The translations under genes and the position numbers were made by a program. Of a stretch of DNA of 64,000 nt, positions 17,873 to 25,489 are shown piece by piece. The notes under the pieces were generated by a model that did no database searches, was not told the origin of the DNA, and saw only the letters and a program-made list of their open reading frames with translations. This DNA comes from Pseudocalidococcus azoricus BACA0444 (lineage in GTDB: Bacteria; Cyanobacteriota; Cyanobacteriia; Thermosynechococcales; Thermosynechococcaceae). The stretch lies in NCBI RefSeq assembly GCF_031729055.1, contig NZ_JAVMIP010000014.1, positions 27,976-91,975 on the forward strand. Reading direction: 5' to 3'. Numbering within the stretch: the first letter of the stretch is position 1; the number at the start of each line of letters is the position of its first letter.

Positions 17873-18589
17873 TTAGCGGGCGATTGGAGGCTGGTGAAAC
17901 TGGAATTCCAGATAGTTAATCGCTTCAGAACTGGTGGGGGCTAAACCATGTAAAATACCAGCAGAGTAATAAATAATGCTCGGTGCAGTTGCCACAAAGC
18001 CCAAAATATCCATCTGTCCAGTTAGGAGAATAGCCATAACATCATAGTCATGGAAATGGATTGGAAAGCCAGTATAGGGATGATGATAAGCTTGATAGAG
18101 AGTCAGGCTCCCACCATTGGCCAGGGGTTGATTTTTCCAAATTTGCTTTTGTTGATGAGGTTTTTGACTATCCCAAGCCGGTAACTCGATTGGATCAAAC
18201 AAGCGAAACTGGGCAGTAAAATCTTTTTGGAGTCTTGATTTTAATTCTTTAGTCCACTTAAAAATCAAAAAACTAGCTGGCTCATTGCCGACAGACTCAA
18301 TGGTATGTAAGTCCCCCGGTGGATGAAAGAAGCAACTACCCGGCCCAATCCGAATCCGATGATCAGGCGAAATAATCTCTAACTCACCCTTGAGGAGAAC
18401 AATCATTTCTTCTTCAGGATGTTGATGAATCCCATGGGGGCGATGCCCAGGCCACAAAGCTGAATAATATGCAGAAATTTTGCCCATCGGCCCTTTGTAG
18501 TCTTTGATTAAAGACATGACTACCCAATTTGCCAGTGGATGAATGGGAGGATTTTGGGGTAGAGACCGAATCCAGAATGTTGATTTCAT
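17873..18589 (-). CDS. Bicupin protein (second of a tandem pair)
   Basis: 238 residues with two cupin barrels. Barrel 1 has HGIHQHPEEEMIVLLKGELEI followed by GSCFFHPPGDLHTIESVG; barrel 2 has FPIHFHDYDVMAILLTGQMDI. The HxH plus Glu and later His pattern of barrel 1 suits a metal site; barrel 2 keeps HxH. The protein is cytosolic, with no signal peptide. It is a diverged duplicate of the next gene upstream and starts 6 bp after it. As the last gene of the lasso operon it could be an oxygenase, isomerase or binding protein acting on the peptide, but that is inference from position. Confidence 0.8.
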   Translation of the reverse strand: MKSTFWIRSLPQNPPIHPLANWVVMSLIKDYKGPMGKISAYYSALWPGHRPHGIHQHPEEEMIVLLKGELEIISPDHRIRIGPGSCFFHPPGDLHTIESVGNEPASFLIFKWTKELKSRLQKDFTAQFRLFDPIELPAWDSQKPHQQKQIWKNQPLANGGSLTLYQAYHHPYTGFPIHFHDYDVMAILLTGQMDILGFVATAPSIIYYSAGILHGLAPTSSEAINYLEFQFHQPPIAR

Positions 18590-18595
18590 CGAGAT

Positions 18596-19333
18596 CTAGA
18601 AGCCCCCAGTTGTTTGTGAGTTTTCACGCCCCCGATGAAATTCAAATTCAATAATGGTGATTGGAGCTGGGCTGACAGGTGCAAGAGCATGTAGGGTACG
18701 AGCAGGGTAATAAATGACAGCAGGTGCATTAGTGTTATGTCCGAGGGCTTTCATTTCACCATGGAGTAGAACTAGCATCAAGTCATGATCATGGCTGTGG
18801 GGGGGATACCCTTGATTGGGTGCTAGATGAATTAAACCAACTTTGAGCGTCCCACCATTAGTCAGGGGTTGGTTTTCACAAAGCACCTGGAGTTGAAACC
18901 CTTTCTGCTGATCCCAAGGGGGTAAATCCTGGGCATTAAACAGGAAAAATTCAGCAGTTTCAGATGTTTGCGGTTTAAGTTCGGACTTCCACTTGAATAC
19001 CAGAAAGCAGGCCACTTCTGACCCAACCGCCTCAATTGTGTGGGGATCATGGGGTGGATGATGAAAAAAACTCCCCGGCCCAATCGGAACTCGATGATCA
19101 GGAGCAAGAATATCTAATTCCCCAGCCAGCAAGACAATAATTTCTTCATCATCATGGGTATGAATCTCATGGGGAATATGCCCAGGAGCTAGAACAGAGT
19201 AGTAAGTTGATAGTGTCCCCATCAGGCCTGGGTAGTCTTGATATAAAGGCTTAATGCCCCAACTCGACTCTAGATGGCTGAGGGGAACTGGCGGAACAGA
19301 CCTGACCCAATAGCTTAATTTATTGCTGTTCAT
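18596..19333 (-). CDS. Bicupin protein (first of a tandem pair)
   Basis: 245 residues, two cupin barrels. Barrel 1: HEIHTHDDEEIIVLLAGELDI then GSFFHHPPHDPHTIEAVG. Barrel 2: YPPHSHDHDLMLVLLHGEMKAL then a segment ending RTLHALAP. Both barrels carry HxH; the second has an extra HDHD cluster. The start YWVRSVPPVPLSHLESSWGI matches the downstream paralogue (FWIRSLPQNPPIHPLANWVV). It begins 26 bp after the glycosyltransferase. Function is unknown; bicupins include dioxygenases and sugar isomerases. Confidence 0.8.
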   Translation of the reverse strand: MNSNKLSYWVRSVPPVPLSHLESSWGIKPLYQDYPGLMGTLSTYYSVLAPGHIPHEIHTHDDEEIIVLLAGELDILAPDHRVPIGPGSFFHHPPHDPHTIEAVGSEVACFLVFKWKSELKPQTSETAEFFLFNAQDLPPWDQQKGFQLQVLCENQPLTNGGTLKVGLIHLAPNQGYPPHSHDHDLMLVLLHGEMKALGHNTNAPAVIYYPARTLHALAPVSPAPITIIEFEFHRGRENSQTTGGF

Positions 19334-19359
19334 TTACATTCCAAATGGCTAAGGGAATT

Positions 19360-20544
19360 TTATGAGATGAGGCGTTGACATTGATTAATTGTTGCTTCAA
19401 CCGGATTCGGGCGGGTAGCCTGGGTTTTAGCAAATTTAGTGAGGTTTTTCGGTAAATTTGACCCTAACCATTGCTCAAGCTGCCCATCTGATAGACCTTG
19501 GGTGCTAAACCAGTTGGCAGTTTGGGCCAATTGACGTTTTTGCAGACGAGTCCCTAAAATCGCTTTTTCTAGATCCGATGGGCAAATCAAGAGTTTCATG
19601 CCATGCCGGAGAAAAAAGGAAACTGATAAAGTACCACCGTGAGTAACCACAGCCCAGAAATTTTCTGTAATGCTTTTCAAGTTTATCAGTGATGGTAAAT
19701 ATTGAATGTATGGCGACGAGAAAGAGGTTTGTAGGCTTTCAGGAACATGTCCAGAAATATAAGCTAAAGTCGGAATTGCCTGAGTCCTCAGAAATTGCAG
19801 TAATGGCCCGAGGAAACGATTAGTTGCTGACATATAAATAAAAATTTTAGACTCCATCGCTGCCAAGCTTGGCTCAGACATGACCGGAAATACAGCGTCA
19901 ATACTCCCCCAGTAGGTTTCTCCCGGACGAATTGGATAGTGATCTAATTCCGGTTCGATGCACAAAAAACGCTCTACCCCGTCAAACAATGCCGCAACTC
20001 TGGCTAAGGGAGGGATCCCCATTTCCATCAAAACAGGGTTAACAGTCCCTAAGAACATCTGGTCGGCCTGTTGTAGCTGTTCAATGGGCAACGAAAACCA
20101 GGGATAGAGGCTTGGCATTGGCTCCGAGAGGGGGGGGAGCGTAAACCCATGTCCAATAGCCACGCGGGGATAATCGGCATCACGACTGGCAAGTAGCGCA
20201 GATGGGGCATGATCGCAAATCAAAAGATCAGGATCTAGTTCGTTCAGAATGTCCTGCCAGGCCCTAAGTCTTGCGCTGACTGTTTCCCCATGCCAAAAAC
20301 CATTCCGTAGCAGGTTGGCCGTGTAGTTGAGGGAAATGGGAAAGGATTGGGCTGGGGCCGGGCAGAGAGGGCCTGGGATGACCTCAATACCCAAAGGAAT
20401 TAACAAAGGCTTGGCCTGGTCAGGATTGGGAACAATGGCTTTAACCTGATACCCCCGCCGACGTAACTCAGTTCCCAGAGCAGAGATAGGTGCAAGATGG
20501 CCAAAGCCAGCCCCTAATTCCCAGGCAAAAACAACAGAAGTCAA
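19360..20544 (-). CDS. UGT-like glycosyltransferase (GT-B fold)
   Basis: 394 residues. The N-terminal Rossmann half starts VVFAWELGAGFGHLAPISAL, the usual GxGHLxP acceptor-side motif. The C-terminal half has FWAVVTHGGTLSVSFFLRHGMKLLICP, which matches the donor-binding THGGxxS...G...LxxP signature of UDP-sugar-dependent macrolide/UGT transferases. No membrane anchor. It starts 25 bp downstream of the lasso precursor, in the same operon. A role in sugar transfer to the peptide or its phosphate is possible: the lasso peptide pseudomycoidin is reported to carry sugar on a phosphoserine, though by a different enzyme class. That role is inference. Confidence 0.82.
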   Translation of the reverse strand: MTSVVFAWELGAGFGHLAPISALGTELRRRGYQVKAIVPNPDQAKPLLIPLGIEVIPGPLCPAPAQSFPISLNYTANLLRNGFWHGETVSARLRAWQDILNELDPDLLICDHAPSALLASRDADYPRVAIGHGFTLPPLSEPMPSLYPWFSLPIEQLQQADQMFLGTVNPVLMEMGIPPLARVAALFDGVERFLCIEPELDHYPIRPGETYWGSIDAVFPVMSEPSLAAMESKIFIYMSATNRFLGPLLQFLRTQAIPTLAYISGHVPESLQTSFSSPYIQYLPSLINLKSITENFWAVVTHGGTLSVSFFLRHGMKLLICPSDLEKAILGTRLQKRQLAQTANWFSTQGLSDGQLEQWLGSNLPKNLTKFAKTQATRPNPVEATINQCQRLIS

Positions 20545-20569
20545 GGGTTGGAAGACTTTTCAGAGTTTT

Positions 20570-20728
20570 TCAAGAGTAGCCTGTACCATCGAATGTTCCT
20601 GGAAACGGGCCACTCTGCGTAAATTGATTAACAGGAGATTCCGATACTTCTGGAGTAACCCAGGCTTTTTTGATGGACTTGGTACTCTCTGATTGGCTCT
20701 TGATTGCATTGTCTGGATGTATACCCAT
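20570..20728 (-). CDS. Lasso-type RiPP precursor peptide (paeninodin-like)
   Basis: 52 residues; a perfect ribosome site GAGGAGG (20738-20744) precedes the ATG. The leader begins MGIHPDNAIKSQSESTKSIK. It carries KKAWVTPEV, i.e. aromatic-x-x-Pro-x-aliphatic (W23, P26, V28), the RRE-binding motif of lasso leaders. Thr37 is at the -2 position. The predicted core is SGPFPGTFDGTGYS (39-52): N-terminal Ser, Asp at core position 9 for a 9-residue macrolactam ring, a 5-residue tail with Tyr, and a C-terminal Ser. Paeninodin's core also begins xGP and closes on Asp9, and its C-terminal Ser is phosphorylated by a neighbouring kinase. The adjacent RRE, cyclase and kinase genes support the call. Exact cleavage site is inferred. 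Confidence 0.85.
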   Translation of the reverse strand: MGIHPDNAIKSQSESTKSIKKAWVTPEVSESPVNQFTQSGPFPGTFDGTGYS

Positions 20729-20761
20729 TGGTCTAACCTCCTCGGTTATGTTGGAAAAATT

Positions 20762-21061
20762 TTAGCAAATTTGTGGTTGGATTAAGCCCAATTCGAGGCA
20801 ACGTTCCAAAAAAGTCTTGACTTCTTGTTGACATACCTCTGGCTCGACCTCGTAAGCATCTTGTACCTGTTGATAAATCTCGGCGAGGGTTAAGGGTTTA
20901 GTCTCCTCAAACAGGCCAAAAATGTAACTGCCACTACTGTTTAGATTGAGAAAAAACCCCGTTTGAATATTTAGGGCAATAATTTCACCGTCAACATCGC
21001 CAAAGGTAATATCTGGGTTGAGCTGAAGCTGGGTATCAGGATTGAGGGTAACAGCGGTCAT
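20762..21061 (-). CDS. PqqD-like RRE protein (lasso B1)
   Basis: 99 residues from ATG 21061; the frame extends upstream into the kinase gene, but those 35 residues are not family-like. The winged-helix PqqD fold is visible: DITFGDVDGEIIALNIQTGFFLNLNSSGSYIFGLFE, then a helical C-terminus with LAEIYQQV and VKTFLERCLELGLI. In lasso systems this B1 protein binds the precursor leader and delivers it to the B2 protease and the cyclase. It lies 33 bp before the precursor gene. No separate or fused B2 protease domain is present. Confidence 0.9.
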   Translation of the reverse strand: MTAVTLNPDTQLQLNPDITFGDVDGEIIALNIQTGFFLNLNSSGSYIFGLFEETKPLTLAEIYQQVQDAYEVEPEVCQQEVKTFLERCLELGLIQPQIC

Positions 21062-21140
21062 AACGATTGTGGAATTTGTCCATGGCCCACAGCATAGCCG
21101 ATTTTTCAGATATTTTTGAGATAAAAATCTGTTTTTAGGC

Positions 21141-22055
21141 TTAGGCTTTGTGGAGAAGGTTAGCAAGATGATCCACCCAGGCCGGGAGTGTTAGGGTTTT
21201 GGGATAGCCAATAATTGAGATGGGAATTGAGTTCGCAATATTAATCCATTGAGGAAAGAAATGTTCAATCTGCCCCAGGCCCCGCACTAGTTCTGTCATA
21301 TAAGTAAATTGGCGCAGGGTTTCTAGTTTTGCCTTGCCCAGAATTGGCGTAGTCAATTGCTCACAAGCCCGATCTAACAGCCAAATTTGCCGGAGCGGTC
21401 GCAGTTGATCACAAAAACCTGTTGGGGGCAACTGATAGATGTATTTCAGTTGGTTTGGGACAGGATAACTTAGATCCGGGGGAGACCAATGCAACAGCTT
21501 GAGGGTTGGTTCAGTCAGGCGTAAAAATCCCAGGCCAGGTGCGACTAAAAACTGATTTGATTTTGGCGTAAGAGCGGCAATATTGTCATCCAAAATTCGG
21601 AATCCCTGGGCCAACATCAAGGCCGTCAGAGTTGATTTACCCGCCCCAGAATGACCACAAACCACCACTACCCCCGTAGGCGTTTCAATGCTACAACCAT
21701 GCAGGGCTAATATTCCACGTTGGATTAATACTCCCCCGGTCACGCCTCCAAACAACAAATTACAGAGCTTGAGGGGGTCTATAGTCGGCTTAGGAGCAAT
21801 CGAAACCCGTGACCCATTCGCAACGAAAAAATCGGCAATAGTTCTGGTTTGACAGAGTAACTGGCCTGGTGCAGCCGTATAGATCTGTGACTGGTAAACC
21901 GGATGCGGCAAAGCAGGGGGGACAGGCTCCACAACCACTTCCACATCATAGGCTTGGCCGTTCTCTCGAATTGCGCGCATTGGAAAACCAGCCATTTGAG
22001 ACCGAAACCTTAAGCCAAAGGCCGGGTGGACGATATACTTTTCTGCTTCTAGCAT
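21141..22055 (-). CDS. HPr kinase-like serine kinase of the lasso cluster
   Basis: 304 residues. The C-terminal half is an HPrK/P-type kinase domain. LALHGCSIE (His119) precedes the P-loop GHSGAGKS at 134-141, and RILDDNIAALTP near 153-165 holds the catalytic Asp pair. The N-terminal half (1-110) is a divergent domain. The capture-loop signature and HPr-phosphorylating context are lacking. In paeninodin and pseudomycoidin clusters, kinases of this type phosphorylate the precursor's C-terminal Ser. The precursor here also ends in Ser. It starts 19 bp after the cyclase stop. Confidence 0.88.
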   Translation of the reverse strand: MLEAEKYIVHPAFGLRFRSQMAGFPMRAIRENGQAYDVEVVVEPVPPALPHPVYQSQIYTAAPGQLLCQTRTIADFFVANGSRVSIAPKPTIDPLKLCNLLFGGVTGGVLIQRGILALHGCSIETPTGVVVVCGHSGAGKSTLTALMLAQGFRILDDNIAALTPKSNQFLVAPGLGFLRLTEPTLKLLHWSPPDLSYPVPNQLKYIYQLPPTGFCDQLRPLRQIWLLDRACEQLTTPILGKAKLETLRQFTYMTELVRGLGQIEHFFPQWINIANSIPISIIGYPKTLTLPAWVDHLANLLHKA

Positions 22056-22074
22056 TGGTCATCAAATATCCCGG

Positions 22075-23985
22075 TTAGAACCGCATTAAAAATAAGCCAA
22101 CTCCAATCCCCCGTAAGAGGGAACTCACTCGAACTGTTTTGGCCGGGGTGATTCCTGTGGCTAATTCTGCTAGGGTCAAGCGCATTTTAGGAATATCTAA
22201 CCAGGCCTGGGCCAGTGAATGTGCTTCTAGTTTGTCGAGAGTAGTCGAGATGGCATCCCGCTGGGCCCAAACTCGATAACCAATATCGGCCGCTTGCAGT
22301 CCTTTCCGTTTGCTATGGAGAACCATTTTTGGTAAAGACCCGGCCATCCCCTGGCGAATTAACCCTCGTTGTAATCCCTTAGCCCAAAAGATGCGATCTG
22401 GAACTCGCCAACAAAATTCAATGATGCGCCGATCACGGGTCGGATCTCGGACATCCATGTGATGGGCTGCCCCCAATTCCATCCAGATTTCCCCAATCCC
22501 CCCCAGGCCCCCGAGCCGAAATTGTTTAATCCGTTCTCTTGAAATTGCCTGAGATGCCCCCAATATCCGGTGATACCCCATGGCCTCCATCCGTGCCCAA
22601 AGATTAACCTCAGCCACTAATTCTGGACCGATGAGGGCATCATTTCCCCAGGGAGCTTGATTAAGGGTTTTCAAATGAGCCAGGATCTCTAGAAAAGGTT
22701 GGACGAGCGGGCGGAGAATTTGTCCCTTCAGGGTTTGCCAAGTGCCAACACGGCTCTGACAAAATTCAGTTAAAAACCGCTGCCATTCCCGGTGAAGGAG
22801 ATAGGGCCAGAGAGTCCCAGACCCATTAAAGGAAACCGTGGCATTCCCACCTTGCCCAGTCAGCATCACTTTTATTCCTTGGGCCTGAGCTATTGTTAAG
22901 ATGTCGAGGATCCAGTAGTAATTCACCGCCGCATGGCCCGGCCGATCATGAATTTCCAACAGCTTCTCAAGGGAATAGATAATGCTACTCTCGGTTGAAA
23001 ATACAGGAATAAAATTAATATCACCAATATATGCCGCACAGGCCTGGGCCAACCCTGTTTCATCTCCCAATCGCCGTCTCGAGGCTCCATCCGGTTGAAA
23101 CTGTGGTACAGAAGTATAGGCCTGCAGGGTTTCATTTTGTTTTTTCAAGATCGGCGCCGCCAGCGAGGCAATGGAACCAGAATCTAAGCCAGAACTGAAC
23201 ATCAGTCCCACAGGCCCATGACTGCTGGAAAGCCGGTCAGATACAGCCGTACGATAAAGTTCCCGAAAGGCCTGGTAATAATCCTCATCATCGGCCCAGT
23301 CCAACTCTGATAAATTCTCAGGCCGCCACCAAGTGTAGAGTTCTACTTTTGCGTCATGGCAACGAATCGCATTTCCCACCGGCAGTCGCCTAATTTCCGC
23401 ATAGGCCGTTGCCCCCTCTTGGCTCGGATCCATAACTAATGCTAGTTGGCGGGCAATCTGATAGGCATTTGGTTGTTTTGGGACAAAGGGGTGAGCTAAT
23501 AATGTCTTCAAACTATTGGAAAAAATTAGCCACTGAGAATTATGCCAATAGTAAAGGCCCCGATTTCCGCCTGCATCCCGCCCTAACCAAAGAGATTGTC
23601 GGTGTCGATCCCAAATTCCGCAAGCCCAGTCTCCATAAAGATAATCCACACAGTTTTGACCCCAATTCTGCCAGGCCTGGAGAAAAAGCTGACTATCTGA
23701 TAGTTGTGAAAGCTGATCATAATTAACACCCAAGTCCTGCCCCAGCCGATAGCGATCATCCAGCCGTATTTGACCAACCAAGACAAAATCTTCCGTCACG
23801 AGAGGCTGTAACTCAAAGGCATCATGGGGATTAATTCTTAGTAATCGGCTGTAGAACAAAATTGGCCCTTCTTGCCAAATTTCATGGCCAGTTCGGCTCC
23901 AATCTGAGGTCGCCCCTACCCTACTCAAATGATGATCTGGGTTTAGCTCATGCCTAAGAGAATATAGTCCATAAAATTTAGTCAT
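22075..23985 (-). CDS. Asparagine synthetase-like lasso cyclase
   Basis: 636 residues. The N-terminal glutamine-amidotransferase-like domain begins MTKFYGLYSL, with no Cys at position 2, so it cannot hydrolyse glutamine. The C-terminal synthetase domain has the ATP-pyrophosphatase motif SSGLDS at 264-269. In lasso biosynthesis this enzyme adenylates the core Asp/Glu side chain and the N-terminal amine attacks to close the ring. The missing Cys2, the RRE gene and the precursor nearby favour a cyclase over true AsnB. First gene of the operon; MITE copy C lies 36 bp upstream of its start codon and may affect its promoter. Confidence 0.9.
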   Translation of the reverse strand: MTKFYGLYSLRHELNPDHHLSRVGATSDWSRTGHEIWQEGPILFYSRLLRINPHDAFELQPLVTEDFVLVGQIRLDDRYRLGQDLGVNYDQLSQLSDSQLFLQAWQNWGQNCVDYLYGDWACGIWDRHRQSLWLGRDAGGNRGLYYWHNSQWLIFSNSLKTLLAHPFVPKQPNAYQIARQLALVMDPSQEGATAYAEIRRLPVGNAIRCHDAKVELYTWWRPENLSELDWADDEDYYQAFRELYRTAVSDRLSSSHGPVGLMFSSGLDSGSIASLAAPILKKQNETLQAYTSVPQFQPDGASRRRLGDETGLAQACAAYIGDINFIPVFSTESSIIYSLEKLLEIHDRPGHAAVNYYWILDILTIAQAQGIKVMLTGQGGNATVSFNGSGTLWPYLLHREWQRFLTEFCQSRVGTWQTLKGQILRPLVQPFLEILAHLKTLNQAPWGNDALIGPELVAEVNLWARMEAMGYHRILGASQAISRERIKQFRLGGLGGIGEIWMELGAAHHMDVRDPTRDRRIIEFCWRVPDRIFWAKGLQRGLIRQGMAGSLPKMVLHSKRKGLQAADIGYRVWAQRDAISTTLDKLEAHSLAQAWLDIPKMRLTLAELATGITPAKTVRVSSLLRGIGVGLFLMRF

Positions 23986-24020
23986 CCTTCACTCCAGTTC
24001 ATCCCCCCAGTCAAGTGCCA

Positions 24021-24127
24021 CTATAGCGTTACTCATTTAGAGTGAGACGGGGATCAGTCAGAAAGTGCTTGATGGTCAGTCTTTTTGACATTTCTACTCT
24101 CTCAGAACAGCCTGCGTAACCCTATAC
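24021..24127 (+). mobile_element. 107-bp MITE, copy C
   Basis: Left end CTATAGCGTTACTCATTTAG, right end GCGTAACCCTATAC (one mismatch to the perfect inverted repeat). The interior is nearly identical to copy B read on the opposite strand. It is non-coding. It sits immediately upstream of the lasso cyclase gene, so copies B and C bracket the operon in inverted orientation. Confidence 0.88.
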
Positions 24128-24480
24128 TAGGGGATTTATTACGATCTCAGTCTGAATCATAGACTCAATAAACATACCCTTGCACAGAGCACCTATTCAT
24201 CTCTATGTAAGTCATGCCGTTTATTAAATCAATAGACTGTTGTAGAGGATTGAATGTTGTTTAGATAGAAGCTATCAGTGTTCAGGTGTCCTTAGGCTCT
24301 ATTACAGCTTAGAAAACGTTCCCTAATCAGCATCAGTAACCAGTAATTTCGTCACATAACTCTCCAGACCAAATTAAAAATCTCTAGAAGAGTGCAAAAT
24401 ATCCTAACAGGCCTGAATTGCTCTACTTAACTAGGTTCTGTAAATTACGACCAAACCCATCCCAAGATTTCGAGAATGCC
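24128..24480. other. Intergenic region upstream of the lasso operon
   Basis: About 350 AT-rich bases with no open frame resembling a protein on either strand. I looked here for a displaced B2 protease (Cys, then a His-Ala-Trp type motif) and found none. It probably holds the promoter of the leftward lasso operon, now separated from the coding region by the MITE, and the 3' end of ispF. No RNA gene seen. Confidence 0.55.
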
Positions 24481-24966
24481 CTATTCTTGGGTTAATAACG
24501 TCACCGCATAAACTGCAATTCCTTCTTCCCGGCCCTCAGGCCCCAATTTCTCATTGGTGGTGGCTTTGATCGCAACTTGATCCGGATCCAGATCCAGGGC
24601 CTGGGAGAGTTGGACTTGCATTTTACTGAGATGGGGTTTCAGTTTGGGCCGCTCAGCCACAATCACCGAATCAATATTATTAATTTGCCAACCCCGTTCC
24701 TTCACCAGGCCCGCCACCTGTTTCAAGAGCAGCATACTATCGGCTCCAGCCCATTGGGGATCATCCGGCGGAAAATAATGCCCAATATCTCCCAAGCTCA
24801 AGGCCCCTAAAAGAGCATCCATAATGGCATGGGTCAGTACATCCGCATCACTATGGCCCAGCAACCCTAATTCATGCTCCAGACAAACACCTCCCAAAAT
24901 CAGCGGGCGGCCAGGAACTAAGCGGTGAATGTCATATCCGTTCCCAATTCGAAACTTCATACCCAT
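24481..24966 (-). CDS. ispF: 2-C-methyl-D-erythritol 2,4-cyclodiphosphate synthase
   Basis: 161 residues; an internal ATG two codons in (24960) gives the usual start [14 protein letters not shown]. It cyclises CDP-ME 2-phosphate to MEcPP in the plastid-type MEP isoprenoid pathway. GYDIHRL carries the metal-binding Asp and His. [21 protein letters not shown] and [12 protein letters not shown] are canonical, and the C-terminal [17 protein letters not shown] block completes the active site. It starts 5 bp after msrB, so the two are cotranscribed. Confidence 0.97.
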   Translation of the reverse strand: MGMKFRIGNGYDIHRLVPGRPLILGGVCLEHELGLLGHSDADVLTHAIMDALLGALSLGDIGHYFPPDDPQWAGADSMLLLKQVAGLVKERGWQINNIDSVIVAERPKLKPHLSKMQVQLSQALDLDPDQVAIKATTNEKLGPEGREEGIAVYAVTLLTQE

Positions 24967-24971
24967 AAGAA

Positions 24972-25388
24972 TTAGGATTGACTCTCAGGCATAAAGTTAA
25001 GGGCAGCTGAGTTCATACAATAGCGTTCACCAGTTGGGGGCGGGCCATCGGGAAAGACATGGCCGAGGTGGGCATCACAGACCGCGCACAAAACCTCAGT
25101 TCGGCTCATGAACAGGCTGCGATCCACTTCCCGACGAACATTTTTGGGGTCAATGGGTTCCCAAAAGCTGGGCCAGCCTGTGCCGGAATCATATTTAGTT
25201 TGGGACTTAAAGAGGGGTGTACCACAACAAACACAGGTATAGGTTCCAGGTTCTTTATTATTCCAGTAGCACCCCGTAAAGGCCCGCTCGGTACCTTTTT
25301 TGCGAGTCACCTGAAACTGCTCTGGGGTCAGTTGGGCTTGCCACTCCGTATCTGGTTTTTCGACTTTGGTTTGGATATTTTCAGTCAT
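24972..25388 (-). CDS. msrB: Peptide-methionine (R)-S-oxide reductase
   Basis: 138 residues. It repairs the R-epimer of methionine sulfoxide in proteins. Two CxxC pairs ([10 protein letters not shown] and [13 protein letters not shown]) bind structural zinc, [12 protein letters not shown] is the substrate site, and [11 protein letters not shown] carries the catalytic Cys. N-terminal extension of about 12 residues is typical of cyanobacterial copies. Upstream of ispF in a two-gene operon. Confidence 0.97.
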   Translation of the reverse strand: MTENIQTKVEKPDTEWQAQLTPEQFQVTRKKGTERAFTGCYWNNKEPGTYTCVCCGTPLFKSQTKYDSGTGWPSFWEPIDPKNVRREVDRSLFMSRTEVLCAVCDAHLGHVFPDGPPPTGERYCMNSAALNFMPESQS

Positions 25389-25489
25389 AATATCGCCCCT
25401 TCAGAGCAATCAGTGATCCCATACTGACGCAAAAACCGGTCTTCCAGCAAGTATTTTTAGGACTGAGCCAACGCCAGCAACCTGGGAAT

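Noticed and set aside
21141..22055. Hidden B2 leader protease fused to the kinase
   Set aside because: The N-terminal 110 residues lack a Cys-His-Asp transglutaminase-like pattern; only a kinase domain is visible.
24128..24480. B2 gene displaced by MITE C
   Set aside because: Minus-strand frames are broken by stops and have no Cys/His-Ala-Trp motif.
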